This document shows positions 35,264 to 45,260 of a stretch of DNA of 64,000 bases, piece after piece. The position numbers and the translations under genes are program-made. The notes under the pieces are model-generated. The model was not told where the DNA came from and made no database searches. It worked only from the letters and a program-made list of their open reading frames with translations. Each line of letters starts with the position of its first letter. The first letter of the stretch is position 1. The stretch comes from Enterocola sp045654205 (GTDB lineage Bacteria; Bacteroidota; Bacteroidia; Bacteroidales; Paludibacteraceae), in the NCBI GenBank assembly GCA_045654205.1, contig JAZOMZ010000020.1, forward strand, positions 1 to 64,000, given 5' to 3'.

Positions 35264-36205
35264 ATGTCTAAAGTAACCGTAGTAGGCGCAGGAAACGTAG
35301 GTGCTACCTGTGCAAATGTATTAGCAGTAAACGAAGTTGCAAACGAAGTGGTATTAATCGACATTAAAGAAGGTTTTGCAGAAGGTAAAGCTATGGATAT
35401 CATGCAAACAGCTCAACTTATGGGCTTTGATACCGTAGTTACTGGCGTAACAAGCGACTATAGCAAAACTGCAAACTCTGATGTTGTTGTTATCACATCT
35501 GGTCTTCCTCGTAAACCTGGTATGACTCGTGAAGAACTTATCGGCGTTAACGCTGGTATCGTTAAATCAGTTGCAAAAAGCATTCTTGAGTACTCTCCAA
35601 ACGCTATCTTAGTAGTAGTTTCAAACCCTATGGACCCAATGGCATATCTTGCTCTTAAATCTTTAGGTCTTCCTAAAAATAGAGTAATTGGTATGGGTGG
35701 TGCTTTAGATAGCTCTCGTTTCAAATATTTCTTAAGCCAAGCATTAGGTTGCAACGCTAACGAAGTAGACGGTATGGTAATCGGTGGTCATGGTGACACA
35801 ACTATGATTCCTCTTACTCGTTTTGCTTCTTACAAAGGTGTACCTGTAAGCAACTTCCTAAGCGCAGAAGAAATTGAAAAAGTAGCTAAAGATACTATGG
35901 TAGGTGGTGCTACTCTTACCGGTCTTCTTGGCACATCTGCATGGATGGCTCCAGCTGCTGCAGCATCTTTCCTTGTTGAGTCTATTATCAAAGACCAAAA
36001 GAAAATGATTCCTTGCGCAGCTAGCCTAGAAGGTGAATATGGTATGGACGACATCATGATTGGTGTTCCTGTAATCATTGGTAAAAATGGTATCGAAAAA
36101 GTAGTTGAGCTAGACCTTAACGAAGAAGAAAAAGCTCTTCTTGCTGCTAGCGAAGCTGCTGTTCGTAAAACAAACGCTATTCTTTACGAAATGAACCTAA
36201 TCTAA
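35264..36205 (+). CDS. mdh: Malate dehydrogenase
   Basis: The 313-residue enzyme interconverts malate and oxaloacetate with NAD. The nucleotide motif is VTVVGAGNVGATCANVL. Substrate residues appear in GLPRKPGMTREELI (the active-site loop arginines), VVSNPMD, and the catalytic histidine in IGGHGDTTMIP (H176). It is of the LDH-like MDH type common in Bacteroidota. It is a single gene with a strong terminator after it. Confidence 0.95.
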   Translation: MSKVTVVGAGNVGATCANVLAVNEVANEVVLIDIKEGFAEGKAMDIMQTAQLMGFDTVVTGVTSDYSKTANSDVVVITSGLPRKPGMTREELIGVNAGIVKSVAKSILEYSPNAILVVVSNPMDPMAYLALKSLGLPKNRVIGMGGALDSSRFKYFLSQALGCNANEVDGMVIGGHGDTTMIPLTRFASYKGVPVSNFLSAEEIEKVAKDTMVGGATLTGLLGTSAWMAPAAAASFLVESIIKDQKKMIPCAASLEGEYGMDDIMIGVPVIIGKNGIEKVVELDLNEEEKALLAASEAAVRKTNAILYEMNLI

Positions 36206-36228
36206 TAAGATTATTGCCCCATAAATCA

Positions 36229-36262
36229 AAAAACGCGGTTCCTCTCTTGGAATCGCGTTTTT
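36229..36262. terminator. Bidirectional terminator (mdh / tra operon)
   Basis: AAAAACGCGGTTCC pairs with GGAATCGCGTTTTT with one G-T pair and a six-base loop. It works on both strands between the convergent mdh and tra transcripts. Confidence 0.8.
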
Positions 36263-36290
36263 CTTATTTATTCTTAATCTTTTTCATTAT

Positions 36291-36310
36291 ACGTCAGTCG
36301 CTACTGACGT
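36291..36310 (-). terminator. Hairpin at the end of the tra operon
   Basis: ACGTCAGT and ACTGACGT form a perfect 8-base-pair stem with a four-base loop, 16 bases past the last minus-strand gene. It lacks a T run and may act with the hairpin at 36229-36262. Confidence 0.5.
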
Positions 36311-36325
36311 TTATCTCTAATTCAA

Positions 36326-37099
36326 TTACAACGAAAATAAACTCCACTGACTCCATAGACCTCGTGAATCTTTTACTCTTATATACACTTTAAAATCATT
36401 GACATTTTCTACTTGGAAATTATGTTTAATGGAACTCAGTGGAGTCGAAATAATATAAGTACCACCTGTGGCAGCATGACCCGGATTTGGATTTGCTACA
36501 GTTTCGTATTCGCCTTCATAACCTATTTTATTGTAAATAATCTTGCCATCTATAAGATATTCGTATGCTACGATAGCATCATTATCTGGGTCGTAAGAAT
36601 CTTCTGCAGAAATCTCATATTCTGTATCAGATATTTTATTAAAAGTAAAAACAGGGACTGCTGCTCTATTCTCTATTAAGGTGATTGATATTTTTGCTTT
36701 GGCACTCAAACCAAAATTATCCACCACTACAACGTATATATTGAAACAATGTGAGATATTATTAGTAGTTTTCTCACTCAAATTACTTTGAACAAAAACA
36801 ACACCTGTTACCTCATCTATACCAACACTTATAGAATCTTTAATATTAGAGTTCTCACCTAGAAATTCTATTTCCAATGAATGTGAAAGAATGGTATTAG
36901 TATCATCAATTGATTTGAAATAGTATACAGAATAGTCTGACTTCTTCAAAGTATCTGAAATCTCAGTTAGATTTGTATCTTTTTCATTAAATCCAACATA
37001 GACCTGTGGAGATGTATTTCTCTTCATATTTATATCTTCTCTCGTTTCACAAGATGTGATAAGAAGAACAAGTGATATTATAAAATATATCTTTTTCAT
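36326..37099 (-). CDS. Lipoprotein with Ig/cadherin-like repeats, end of the tra operon
   Basis: The 257-residue protein has a lipoprotein signal (MKKIYFIISLVLLITSC). The body looks like two beta-sandwich repeats: one with VVVDNFGLSAKAKISITLIE, one with AEDSYDPDNDAIVAYEYLID. These resemble cadherin- or PKD-like domains. The start overlaps the upstream gene's stop by four bases (ATGA), so it is made together with the 1309-residue T9SS protein. It may anchor or chaperone that protein at the outer membrane. No family was recognised. Confidence 0.8.
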   Translation of the reverse strand: MKKIYFIISLVLLITSCETREDINMKRNTSPQVYVGFNEKDTNLTEISDTLKKSDYSVYYFKSIDDTNTILSHSLEIEFLGENSNIKDSISVGIDEVTGVVFVQSNLSEKTTNNISHCFNIYVVVVDNFGLSAKAKISITLIENRAAVPVFTFNKISDTEYEISAEDSYDPDNDAIVAYEYLIDGKIIYNKIGYEGEYETVANPNPGHAATGGTYIISTPLSSIKHNFQVENVNDFKVYIRVKDSRGLWSQWSLFSL

Positions 37100-40000
37100 A
37101 ATCTTATTAATTTAATGTATTTACCATTAAGTTTTAAAACATAAATTCCTTTTGGCATGTAAGGTAATTTTATTCTAAATGAATATGAATTTTCACCAGT
37201 TAAAATTGTATTACCATAGGTATCATAAATTGAATATAGAACTTTCTCATCATTAGAATTCACATTTAGATATTCTACCTCATCAGTTAATAAAGTTGGG
37301 TAAGCAGATATAAACTCTCCACCTGAATTTATAAATGGAAGTTCCTCTTCTGCTGTAAAGAATGTAGAGTATCTCCTTTCTGAAGTGGTGGCAACATTAT
37401 TTACATATAGATTTCCTGCACTTATGGTATGAGAACATCCATCTTGATTTTTGGCGGTTAATCTCAACTTATTAATTCCACCATTATAAAAATAACAACT
37501 TGGATTCTCTACGCTTGTCTGAGTACCTTCTACCTCATATCCCAAGAAATATTGAAGCTGGAGTGTCCAAAGGTAAGACTCTGCACCTTTTGATTTATTA
37601 AGTAGATAAATTTTATCTCCTGGATTGAATTCATATATCTGCGTTGTATCTTTAAAGATATTTAATTCATTCCCATCGCTTGTTACAATATTAAACTTTG
37701 CCTGTACCTCAGAAATAGGAATATCCACTGTATAACTTTCTGTATAACTATCGAGTCTTCTATTGTATCTATAAACAGACAACACAAAATCTTCTTTTGC
37801 TCCGTTTATATAACAAATCCTATTACCAATATCAGAATAAGTAAGTTTTATATCTGCATCTGATACATTCCAGAAATATTCTATGTATTGTTGTTCTGTA
37901 TTGGAGAAATTATCTGCTATAAGAACTTTTATTTCTGTTCCGGGACATAGATTATCTCTTTTTATTTTCACCTCCTGTTCGGTAATAGGATATTCTATGT
38001 AAATCTTTAAAATATTACTAGTATCTGTTACTTGAGTATGAATGTTGTTATTTAACCTAGAATAAACAACTCTGGCTATTTCTATATTTCTGTCTATTGT
38101 GGTTCTACCAGCTGCCAAATTGGTTCTGGACGGAGTCACATGTTGACCATAATCTATAAATGGTGTAGATAATTTTTGCCAAACTCCGCCCACAGACCTT
38201 GATATATATTGATATTCATAAGAAGTAGAGATGCTACTTAAGGTATCTGGGTCTCCATATCCACCTTCCACTAGCATACCAGAAATGGTAGGATTTTTTG
38301 ACCCTGCAGGGATATAAATCATAGCTTTATCTGCATCCTCTGCTGCAGAAAAACTGATAATATTATTTTTTATACCCTCAAAATAATAAATATTCACTCT
38401 TACGCTATCTGAGAAACATCCATATGTCTTGTTTTGTTTCTTTATAAAGAACATATCAGAAGTAAGAGTATCTGATTTTGTTTTAAATGTTGTAGTATTC
38501 TCTTTGGTAAATAAATTCCACGCATTGGCATCTATATATTCATTTTTTGCTGCTTCAAGAAGTTTTTGATTTCTTGTCGTTTGGATAGTTTCACATATAG
38601 ACCTTAATTGTTGCTCTCCAAATTGTCTGTAATCATTTAAACAACCAGCATAATCACAATTACGTTCTGCATAGTTAACCATATCTAGCCAATTCATGGT
38701 AGAGAAGTCTAAATTTGATAGATTTGGAGACTTGTATTCCTCTACTTCTCTAATAAAGAAATCTGTTTCATTGAGTTTATCATCGTTAATTGTGATCTCT
38801 ATATCTTTGCCCTTCTCCACCATAATTTGGACAATATTATTTTCTTTGTCAAGATTTCTTACTTGACCAGAGGAAGATATATTTTCTAGATTTATTGTGT
38901 CTTTAGGTATTGGAAGAATCCAAACATCTCTACTAATTGTATCCTTGCATGCTATTATTCTACATCTATAGTGTAAGCTATCACCTATATAGTTAAATTT
39001 ATATTCTGGCAAATAAGAAACAATTTCTTCTTTTTCACCATCTACTTTTACCACCTCATAACTTACAATATCCTTCATAGCATTATACATTTGAGAATTT
39101 ATAGTATTTGAAGGAACAAATTCAAACGCTATATTACTTATCGGCATTTCTCCCTCGCAGATATTTTGTGTAAGAGGAAATTCTGATGGAATAAAAGAGA
39201 AATTCTCGTCTAGCAAATTAGAATAATAACTATAGGTATAGTAATTTTCTCCAGTGAGTTTTATATAATATAGTCCATCTTCATAATGGGTATAAAGACT
39301 ACTAGGTACTGTAGAGCTAAATGCTTTTAATATACAAGATTGACGAAATCTTAATTCTTTTCCTAAACTTAATATGGAAGAACGAAGTATTAAGTCTGTA
39401 TCTTCATTTGTATTGGTAGGGAATGATAACATATCATATGATAAGAAATATCTTGAATATTCTTTATCTGTCATTACATTCCAATGGGCACCACCATCTA
39501 TACTTATTTCCCATCTATAGTCTGGGGAATATAAGGTGGTAGAATAACCAGAACAATCTATTTGATTTCCTTTTAAGATTAAAACATCATTTATGTCATT
39601 TATCTCGGAAGAGATACAAACAAACTTTTTACTTGTATGTTCACCTGACAGGTTAGGAATAGTTGCTTCGGGGATAATCTGATAATCCAAAGTATTATAA
39701 CTCTTCAAATAATTATTCCCTTTTTCTGTAGTTAAATACCTAGCAAAAGGAGGACCAGATACAGTATATCCCATAAGAGTATACTCTGGATAAGTATCAA
39801 ATATATTTTTGTCTGCATAAAATGCAGAATTCCTAATTCTCAATATAGTTCCAACCTCTAATTTTTCATTATTATATGCTACCTCATTAAAATCTCTTAG
39901 ATGATAAATCCACGTTTTTAAGGTATTTGAAATAGAATCTAAATCCCCGCCAGATTGGAGAAATTTTTCAAACTTAGTAGAATTTTCATCTATAGATGTT

Positions 40001-41025
40001 AATAATTGATGCCTAGACCTACTTGCCGCACAATATTCTCTATAAGGAAGTTTGTTTAACAAAAAAATAGAGTGTTTACTATTATCTCCTACAAATTGAA
40101 TATGCTTATCCTTACCACTAGTACATGATGAGTTACAACAACTAGTAATATTTGACAAATCTCCGATGTTATAAGAGGTTGGAACTGGCGTTGAGGCGAC
40201 TCCTACGCTACCCAGATTTGCGGTATAAAGAATATTCCCACTACGACTTACAGGACAATTGGCTGATGATAAAGATACAGCTACTGTTGCATCGGGATTA
40301 TTATAAACTAGATATCTAGGAGAACCTGTACCAGAAGCATCATACTGCGGATTCATATTATTAACCGCATTAATTATTGGTGAAGTAGTATTTACTCTAC
40401 TAATATTAAGTTTTTGACCAGATTGATTTACTAATATCTTGTAGATCTGCTTCTCTTTATATGCTTCTAATTCATCATTATTCTCTCCGCCTTCATTTAG
40501 TCCCAATGGAGTAATATGAAATTCTACATAATCTACCGGGATTTTATAACTAGTGTATTGAGTTAAATCTATTGTAAAAGCTCCACTATATGTTGTGGAT
40601 GAAGTGGTGATATACTCCTCTCCATATTCAGCCTCTGGAGCAGGTAAGGAAATACTAGACACATCTAATATTTTCTCATTTTCCAGCTGAGTTACAACTC
40701 CTCCAACAGAAACCCACAAACTATATTTAAAAGATGTAATGGTTCTATATGCAGAATATTTAAATAACCAATCTATCCATTTCTTTCTATTAAAATTGTG
40801 CCAACTAAAATTTATGTCATACGATAGTTCTACACTTTTTTCATCAAGTGTAACAATAGATTTACTCAATCTTATATCACTCCATGTTACCTCTGGGTCA
40901 GCTTTCATTATATCTGAGAAAGTGTAACCTTTGGGATATTCATAACCCTCTTCTGACCACATTTTATAAGCAAATATATGTGTGCTTATAATTAAGCATA
41001 AAAATAAAAGTATATTTTTCTTCAT
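37096..41025 (-). CDS. 1309-residue T9SS-exported surface protein in the tra operon
   Basis: A signal peptide (1-19, ending FAY) leads into a long region without recognised domains. A Cys-rich patch (TSCCNSSCTSGKD) occurs near residue 297. A PKD-like domain lies about 1110-1215 (FNPGDKIYLLNKSKGAESYL). The last 65 residues match a T9SS type A sorting domain (VLYSIYDTYGNTILTG, MPKGIYVLKLNGKYIKLIRL). The protein should cross the outer membrane by the T9SS and be attached at the surface. It begins 16 bases after the traO-like gene and overlaps the lipoprotein gene by four bases. Conjugation operons do not normally include such a protein. An adhesin or mating-contact role is inference. Confidence 0.85.
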   Translation of the reverse strand: MKKNILLFLCLIISTHIFAYKMWSEEGYEYPKGYTFSDIMKADPEVTWSDIRLSKSIVTLDEKSVELSYDINFSWHNFNRKKWIDWLFKYSAYRTITSFKYSLWVSVGGVVTQLENEKILDVSSISLPAPEAEYGEEYITTSSTTYSGAFTIDLTQYTSYKIPVDYVEFHITPLGLNEGGENNDELEAYKEKQIYKILVNQSGQKLNISRVNTTSPIINAVNNMNPQYDASGTGSPRYLVYNNPDATVAVSLSSANCPVSRSGNILYTANLGSVGVASTPVPTSYNIGDLSNITSCCNSSCTSGKDKHIQFVGDNSKHSIFLLNKLPYREYCAASRSRHQLLTSIDENSTKFEKFLQSGGDLDSISNTLKTWIYHLRDFNEVAYNNEKLEVGTILRIRNSAFYADKNIFDTYPEYTLMGYTVSGPPFARYLTTEKGNNYLKSYNTLDYQIIPEATIPNLSGEHTSKKFVCISSEINDINDVLILKGNQIDCSGYSTTLYSPDYRWEISIDGGAHWNVMTDKEYSRYFLSYDMLSFPTNTNEDTDLILRSSILSLGKELRFRQSCILKAFSSTVPSSLYTHYEDGLYYIKLTGENYYTYSYYSNLLDENFSFIPSEFPLTQNICEGEMPISNIAFEFVPSNTINSQMYNAMKDIVSYEVVKVDGEKEEIVSYLPEYKFNYIGDSLHYRCRIIACKDTISRDVWILPIPKDTINLENISSSGQVRNLDKENNIVQIMVEKGKDIEITINDDKLNETDFFIREVEEYKSPNLSNLDFSTMNWLDMVNYAERNCDYAGCLNDYRQFGEQQLRSICETIQTTRNQKLLEAAKNEYIDANAWNLFTKENTTTFKTKSDTLTSDMFFIKKQNKTYGCFSDSVRVNIYYFEGIKNNIISFSAAEDADKAMIYIPAGSKNPTISGMLVEGGYGDPDTLSSISTSYEYQYISRSVGGVWQKLSTPFIDYGQHVTPSRTNLAAGRTTIDRNIEIARVVYSRLNNNIHTQVTDTSNILKIYIEYPITEQEVKIKRDNLCPGTEIKVLIADNFSNTEQQYIEYFWNVSDADIKLTYSDIGNRICYINGAKEDFVLSVYRYNRRLDSYTESYTVDIPISEVQAKFNIVTSDGNELNIFKDTTQIYEFNPGDKIYLLNKSKGAESYLWTLQLQYFLGYEVEGTQTSVENPSCYFYNGGINKLRLTAKNQDGCSHTISAGNLYVNNVATTSERRYSTFFTAEEELPFINSGGEFISAYPTLLTDEVEYLNVNSNDEKVLYSIYDTYGNTILTGENSYSFRIKLPYMPKGIYVLKLNGKYIKLIRL

Positions 41026-41041
41026 AATTTAAATCTTAAAT

Positions 41042-41587
41042 TTAACGAATATGAGCTCTTACACCCAATGAAAATAAAGGACGACAATAAAATTCTCCGT
41101 TTAATGTAGGAGTTTCGCATCTATACATAAAATTCTGCGCAGCGGAAAGCAGTATGGATATTTGTTGTGAAACATAAGCCTCTAGGTTAAAGCCTACAGA
41201 GCCTCCCACCGAAAATGCATCTTCTACATTAGGAACTGTTTTATACTCCCATTCGTCCCATGCTAAATTTGCATTTGCTGTTAGACTTAAAAACAACCAA
41301 CTGCATGGTTGCCACACCGCACACTCCACTCCAGGAGACAAGGTTATTCCCCTGTAAACAGATTGGCCGAAAAGGCCTTGCTCATAATCTACCCCAGTGT
41401 TAAATAACCATCGTCTGTGAAAACAATAATTGTAATTTACTCCCACATCCCACGTATTAAATAGTGCCGTTCCCACTCTAGCTCCAACAGAATGTATTCC
41501 TTTAACATGGATAAGACGTAAGTCTGATGCTTCCATAGTAGAAATTCCTAGAATCATTAAACTCAGAATTAAGATCTTCTTTTTCAT
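41042..41587 (-). CDS. traO: TraO-like outer membrane protein
   Basis: The 181-residue protein has a signal peptide (1 to about 20, MEA-S) and the alternating pattern of a small beta-barrel or beta-rich envelope protein (VGVNYNYCFHRRWLFNTGVD, LFSLGVRAHIR at the end). Size, type and its place after traN match TraO of CTnDOT-type elements. It follows traN by six bases. Function in those systems is poorly defined. Confidence 0.65.
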   Translation of the reverse strand: MKKKILILSLMILGISTMEASDLRLIHVKGIHSVGARVGTALFNTWDVGVNYNYCFHRRWLFNTGVDYEQGLFGQSVYRGITLSPGVECAVWQPCSWLFLSLTANANLAWDEWEYKTVPNVEDAFSVGGSVGFNLEAYVSQQISILLSAAQNFMYRCETPTLNGEFYCRPLFSLGVRAHIR

Positions 41588-41593
41588 ATTATA

Positions 41594-42679
41594 CTATTTA
41601 AAATTATTAACTCTCTGTGCTTTTAAAATCTCCTTACTTGAAATTGAAAACTCCAAATGCCTACCTCCGTTCTTTTCAAAAAGTTCAAAACACATAATCC
41701 TAGATTTAGGAATTGTAAACCTTTTAAAGAATAAAATTACCTCTACTTCTTCACCTGCAGGAATCATTTCTTTATATTTTTCATCGGAGAAATAAATGTA
41801 GAAAGGATAAATTTCTTGTTCTTGTAAAGCCAAATATTTATCATCTTTTTTATCCCTTATGTATGTTTTTATAAAGTCTATCCCATAATCTATATTATTA
41901 AGGTTTTCTAAGTGAAGACGGAAAAACAACCAATCATCTACAGAATAAATCCCGTCCAAAGACAATATCATTTTGTGATTAAGGTCTCCCAAATAATTAT
42001 ATCTAGGAGAAAGACTTGTTACATGTTTTGATACATTTTCTATTTTGGTTTTATCAAGAGGAGCTTCTGAAAATATTGCCATTTCACTTGAATCTCCTAA
42101 ATATATAGACATATTTGAAGGTGTCTCATTGTATATCAAATTAAAAGGATATACACTTCCAGATTTTGTTATGATTGTAAAAGAAGCCTTATTTATATTT
42201 TTACTTAATGACTTTATCTTCACAATATTCTTTATCCCCAAAGCGCTATCAGCTATAACACTATCATTCCCTACCACGATATCTACAATATCTTCATTTG
42301 CTATAAAGTGTGTTGTCTTAGAAATAGAGACCTCAGCATCTTTATGTTTTATTATGCCTTCATTTATATCATATGCCAACACTTGAAGGGTCTTGTTATA
42401 TTTTAATACATAAGAATAGTATTTACCATCTGATGTAACCACAGAAATGGTGGTAGATTCCATCTTAGCTTTTCTTGTTTTTAAACTCAAATACATTTTT
42501 TGAGACCACGTTTTACCCACAACATCATTACTTCCCAAATCTACATATTGGATTGAAGTGGGAAATTTTAATAACAATTGTTGAGTATTATTTACTAACA
42601 ACGTATCTGGTAAGTTCTCTGAAAAGACCAACCATGGCATCGTAATAGCCCAAATGAAAAACAAAATCTTTTTATTCAT
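41594..42679 (-). CDS. traN: TraN-like T4SS outer-membrane component (VirB9-like)
   Basis: The 361-residue protein has a signal peptide (1-20, VFSE) and a beta-rich body of the DUF4138/TraN type: an N-terminal region with LLLKFPTSIQYVDLGSNDVVG and a C-terminal region with YLGDLNHKMILSLDGIYSVD. TraN is the proposed VirB9 counterpart that forms the outer-membrane ring with TraM. It overlaps traM by eight bases. Confidence 0.85.
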   Translation of the reverse strand: MNKKILFFIWAITMPWLVFSENLPDTLLVNNTQQLLLKFPTSIQYVDLGSNDVVGKTWSQKMYLSLKTRKAKMESTTISVVTSDGKYYSYVLKYNKTLQVLAYDINEGIIKHKDAEVSISKTTHFIANEDIVDIVVGNDSVIADSALGIKNIVKIKSLSKNINKASFTIITKSGSVYPFNLIYNETPSNMSIYLGDSSEMAIFSEAPLDKTKIENVSKHVTSLSPRYNYLGDLNHKMILSLDGIYSVDDWLFFRLHLENLNNIDYGIDFIKTYIRDKKDDKYLALQEQEIYPFYIYFSDEKYKEMIPAGEEVEVILFFKRFTIPKSRIMCFELFEKNGGRHLEFSISSKEILKAQRVNNFK

Positions 42680-43703
42680 ACCTTATGTTTACTTGATAAT
42701 TTGATGAAATATTTAATTTCTTTTCCTTTACCGCCGTTTGTGAAATAGATTTTATAGCAGAGGTAGCTGCATTCACAGCTCCTGTTATAAGAGGTAAACC
42801 TCCAGAAATATTTAAGTTTGTTGATGAAATAACATCATTTGCCATATCCCTTTTTGCCTCATCTATTATATTGTCTGGAGTATATAATCCCTCAAAACCA
42901 TCTTGGTCATAAATAGATGCATTAAATGGTATTATCATGTTTTTATACTGAATATTTTCTATTTTTATCATTGCCCTTGAAGAACTAAATGATAACTGAC
43001 CATATAAAAATGTATTTTGGGGAATATAAATTCCATCTATAGTAAACTCATCTATAATTCTAAATTTTACTATTGCACCTGTTTTTATATTTCTGTATTC
43101 ACCATGAACCAAAGCTCGAATATCTGGTTTGTATTCAGGCTTCTCTTCAGTTAAACCATAAAAGCCATTATTCTTCTGTTTTCCAACCACTATTTCTGAT
43201 CTTTTGATAACTTCTTGCTTTTTTTCTTCTTCTGGAGTAGTAACCAATCCCAGTTTTTCCTCCAGTTCTCTTCTTTTTTGTTCCAAAAGCATTTGCTTTT
43301 CTAATTCGAATCTTTCTCTATCAGAAATTCCTCTTTTCCTTCTTTTAGGTTTTGGCTCTTCTATAATCTCATCATGAGGTTCTTCAATAGAAGGTTCAAC
43401 AGGTGACACCTCTGCAACTTGTGCAGAGGGCACACTGTCTTGTTCAATTAACCATGCAAAGGAATTTCTCTGACGATTTTCCAATCTTTTCTGCTCCTCG
43501 AGCCTTTGCTCTGCTCTATAAATAGCATCTAGACGGTTCTCAGACAAATCCTCTAAATTAGCCTCTGGCAATGAAGTATTGAAAGTGTCAACCTCCACCT
43601 GACCTTCTATATTAGTTCCACCTCCTAATATATAGAAGCTAAAAACCAAAAGAATGAAAACGAAAAACGAGAAAATATGTAATTTCTTTTGTTGTATATC
43701 CAT
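42672..43703 (-). CDS. traM: TraM-like T4SS channel protein (VirB10-like)
   Basis: The 343-residue protein has a short cytoplasmic start, one membrane span (about 9-28), a long charged, Pro/Glu-rich linker with coiled-coil tendency (about 50-165) and a beta-rich C-terminal domain (YRNIKTGAIVKFRIIDEFTI, IPQNTFLYGQLSF, about 205-343). This is the VirB10 layout that spans both membranes. The family in Bacteroidota is TraM. It overlaps traN and is one base after traK. Confidence 0.88.
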   Translation of the reverse strand: MDIQQKKLHIFSFFVFILLVFSFYILGGGTNIEGQVEVDTFNTSLPEANLEDLSENRLDAIYRAEQRLEEQKRLENRQRNSFAWLIEQDSVPSAQVAEVSPVEPSIEEPHDEIIEEPKPKRRKRGISDRERFELEKQMLLEQKRRELEEKLGLVTTPEEEKKQEVIKRSEIVVGKQKNNGFYGLTEEKPEYKPDIRALVHGEYRNIKTGAIVKFRIIDEFTIDGIYIPQNTFLYGQLSFSSSRAMIKIENIQYKNMIIPFNASIYDQDGFEGLYTPDNIIDEAKRDMANDVISSTNLNISGGLPLITGAVNAATSAIKSISQTAVKEKKLNISSNYQVNIRYE

Positions 43704-43704
43704 C

Positions 43705-44331
43705 TTATCTTTTTACTTCTTTAATATCTGAATTGTCAATAATCTTCCATTTTTCTATAATAAATCCATGTGGATTATTCTCTGTTCGGGTGCTATTTAC
43801 CAAATCACACTCTGTTTCTATATTCCTATATAAAATACTAGTTGACCTTATTATAGATGTTTTGCCGTAGGTATAAGCCTTATAAGGATATGTTGTATCA
43901 TCTATCTTTACACTATCCACCATAATTTCACATAATATCCCAGCAGAAATTATACGTTCATAAAATCCCTCTTCCTTTAATCTTATATAGTAATCTGCAG
44001 CTACATTATCAGACAAAAACAAGGCCTTGTTTATGTTGTATTCTATCGCTGTTTTCTCCGGTGAAATGGTAAAAAAATATTCATGAAAACGTCTCACATG
44101 CGACATTGCTTCTGCGGTTCTATTATCCTCAACATTATGTGAAAGTGCTAGCAAAAGCGGTTGCCCATTTTCCAAAACATAAATCTTGTCTCTTTGAGCC
44201 TCTGCAAATTGGTATGAGGAATATATAACATATCCACCTATTGATAATGCAAAAAATGTTATCAAAATCAAGTAAATGCGAGTGAGTGCAAATGCTTTCT
44301 GAATGTTTTGTAAACTACTGAATGGATTCAT
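43705..44331 (-). CDS. traK: TraK-like T4SS inner-membrane protein (VirB8-like)
   Basis: The 208-residue protein starts with MNPFSSLQNIQKAFALTRIY, one membrane span (about 18-38) and a periplasmic domain of NTF2-like type. TraK is the VirB8 counterpart that helps assemble the channel. It overlaps traJ by four bases (ATGA). The small traL gene usually found between traK and traM in CTnDOT-type operons is absent. Confidence 0.85.
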   Translation of the reverse strand: MNPFSSLQNIQKAFALTRIYLILITFFALSIGGYVIYSSYQFAEAQRDKIYVLENGQPLLLALSHNVEDNRTAEAMSHVRRFHEYFFTISPEKTAIEYNINKALFLSDNVAADYYIRLKEEGFYERIISAGILCEIMVDSVKIDDTTYPYKAYTYGKTSIIRSTSILYRNIETECDLVNSTRTENNPHGFIIEKWKIIDNSDIKEVKR

Positions 44332-45260
44332 TTTTTATATCTATCTGGTTTTATTATCCAATTTGAAAATTTTGGAATCTGTATGTAAATACAAATTGTT
44401 ATTACACTTATTACTATTCCTATTATGTTTTTATTAAATAGGAAATCACGACTCAATTCTGGTAAAAGAAATTCATTACTTGAGTTTATTAACTCCTGAA
44501 TCATCTCTATTAATGGGCCATAATAACAATGAATATTTACAACAGCCATAAAACTTCCTATCAAATATGAAAGAGTCGGTATTATCATTATTCTTAGATA
44601 ATAGGTTATCCAAAGGCTTAAGTTTCCTGTAAAACTTGGCATAATAGAAAGTGCCAACATAAATGGACCTATTATTAGAAGAATTACTTTTGCTATTGAA
44701 ACATATAATGGGAAAAAATATATCACGGCCATCTGAATATACTGTAGGAGATAGTCTAGGAATTCTATAACTAACCGGAATAAATTGACCTTGGTTTCTT
44801 CCTCTGATGGAGCAGACATACTAGAGTCTTCTGAAGTTATTTCTTGACAACCAGATTCTACTTCTTCCCGTTCATATGTTGCAACTTTATCTCTGAGTTT
44901 ATCGTAATATTGATAATATTCAGTTTCTTTTTCTTGAAATTCCGTAATAATTTCTGAGTTTATACTCAAAGCGACAGATTCTGCTGGTTTTACTATTACA
45001 TCAAACAAAGAAGAAAAAACAGAAAGAAAACTTATAACCAAACCTATTACAAAAGGTCTTAAATATGAATAAAAATTTATAACCTCTCCATTTGACCATT
45101 GTTTCCAGAGTTTAAATCCTATATATGCGAACGCAAAAATTCCACATATAATCTGTGACGAATAAACCAAAACATCTGAATATTCTAATACTTTCTCTGA
45201 TATTTCATTAAAAGCATTGGCAAGCAGAGTACCCCAATTATTTAATGCCGTTGATGTCAT
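44328..45260 (-). CDS. traJ: TraJ-like polytopic T4SS protein (VirB6-like)
   Basis: The 310-residue inner-membrane protein has about six to eight hydrophobic spans, the first near 35-55, with an acidic loop (about 115-150) and a cluster of spans at 165-300. Size, topology and position match TraJ, the VirB6 counterpart. It overlaps traI by one base and traK by four. Confidence 0.82.
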   Translation of the reverse strand: MTSTALNNWGTLLANAFNEISEKVLEYSDVLVYSSQIICGIFAFAYIGFKLWKQWSNGEVINFYSYLRPFVIGLVISFLSVFSSLFDVIVKPAESVALSINSEIITEFQEKETEYYQYYDKLRDKVATYEREEVESGCQEITSEDSSMSAPSEEETKVNLFRLVIEFLDYLLQYIQMAVIYFFPLYVSIAKVILLIIGPFMLALSIMPSFTGNLSLWITYYLRIMIIPTLSYLIGSFMAVVNIHCYYGPLIEMIQELINSSNEFLLPELSRDFLFNKNIIGIVISVITICIYIQIPKFSNWIIKPDRYKK

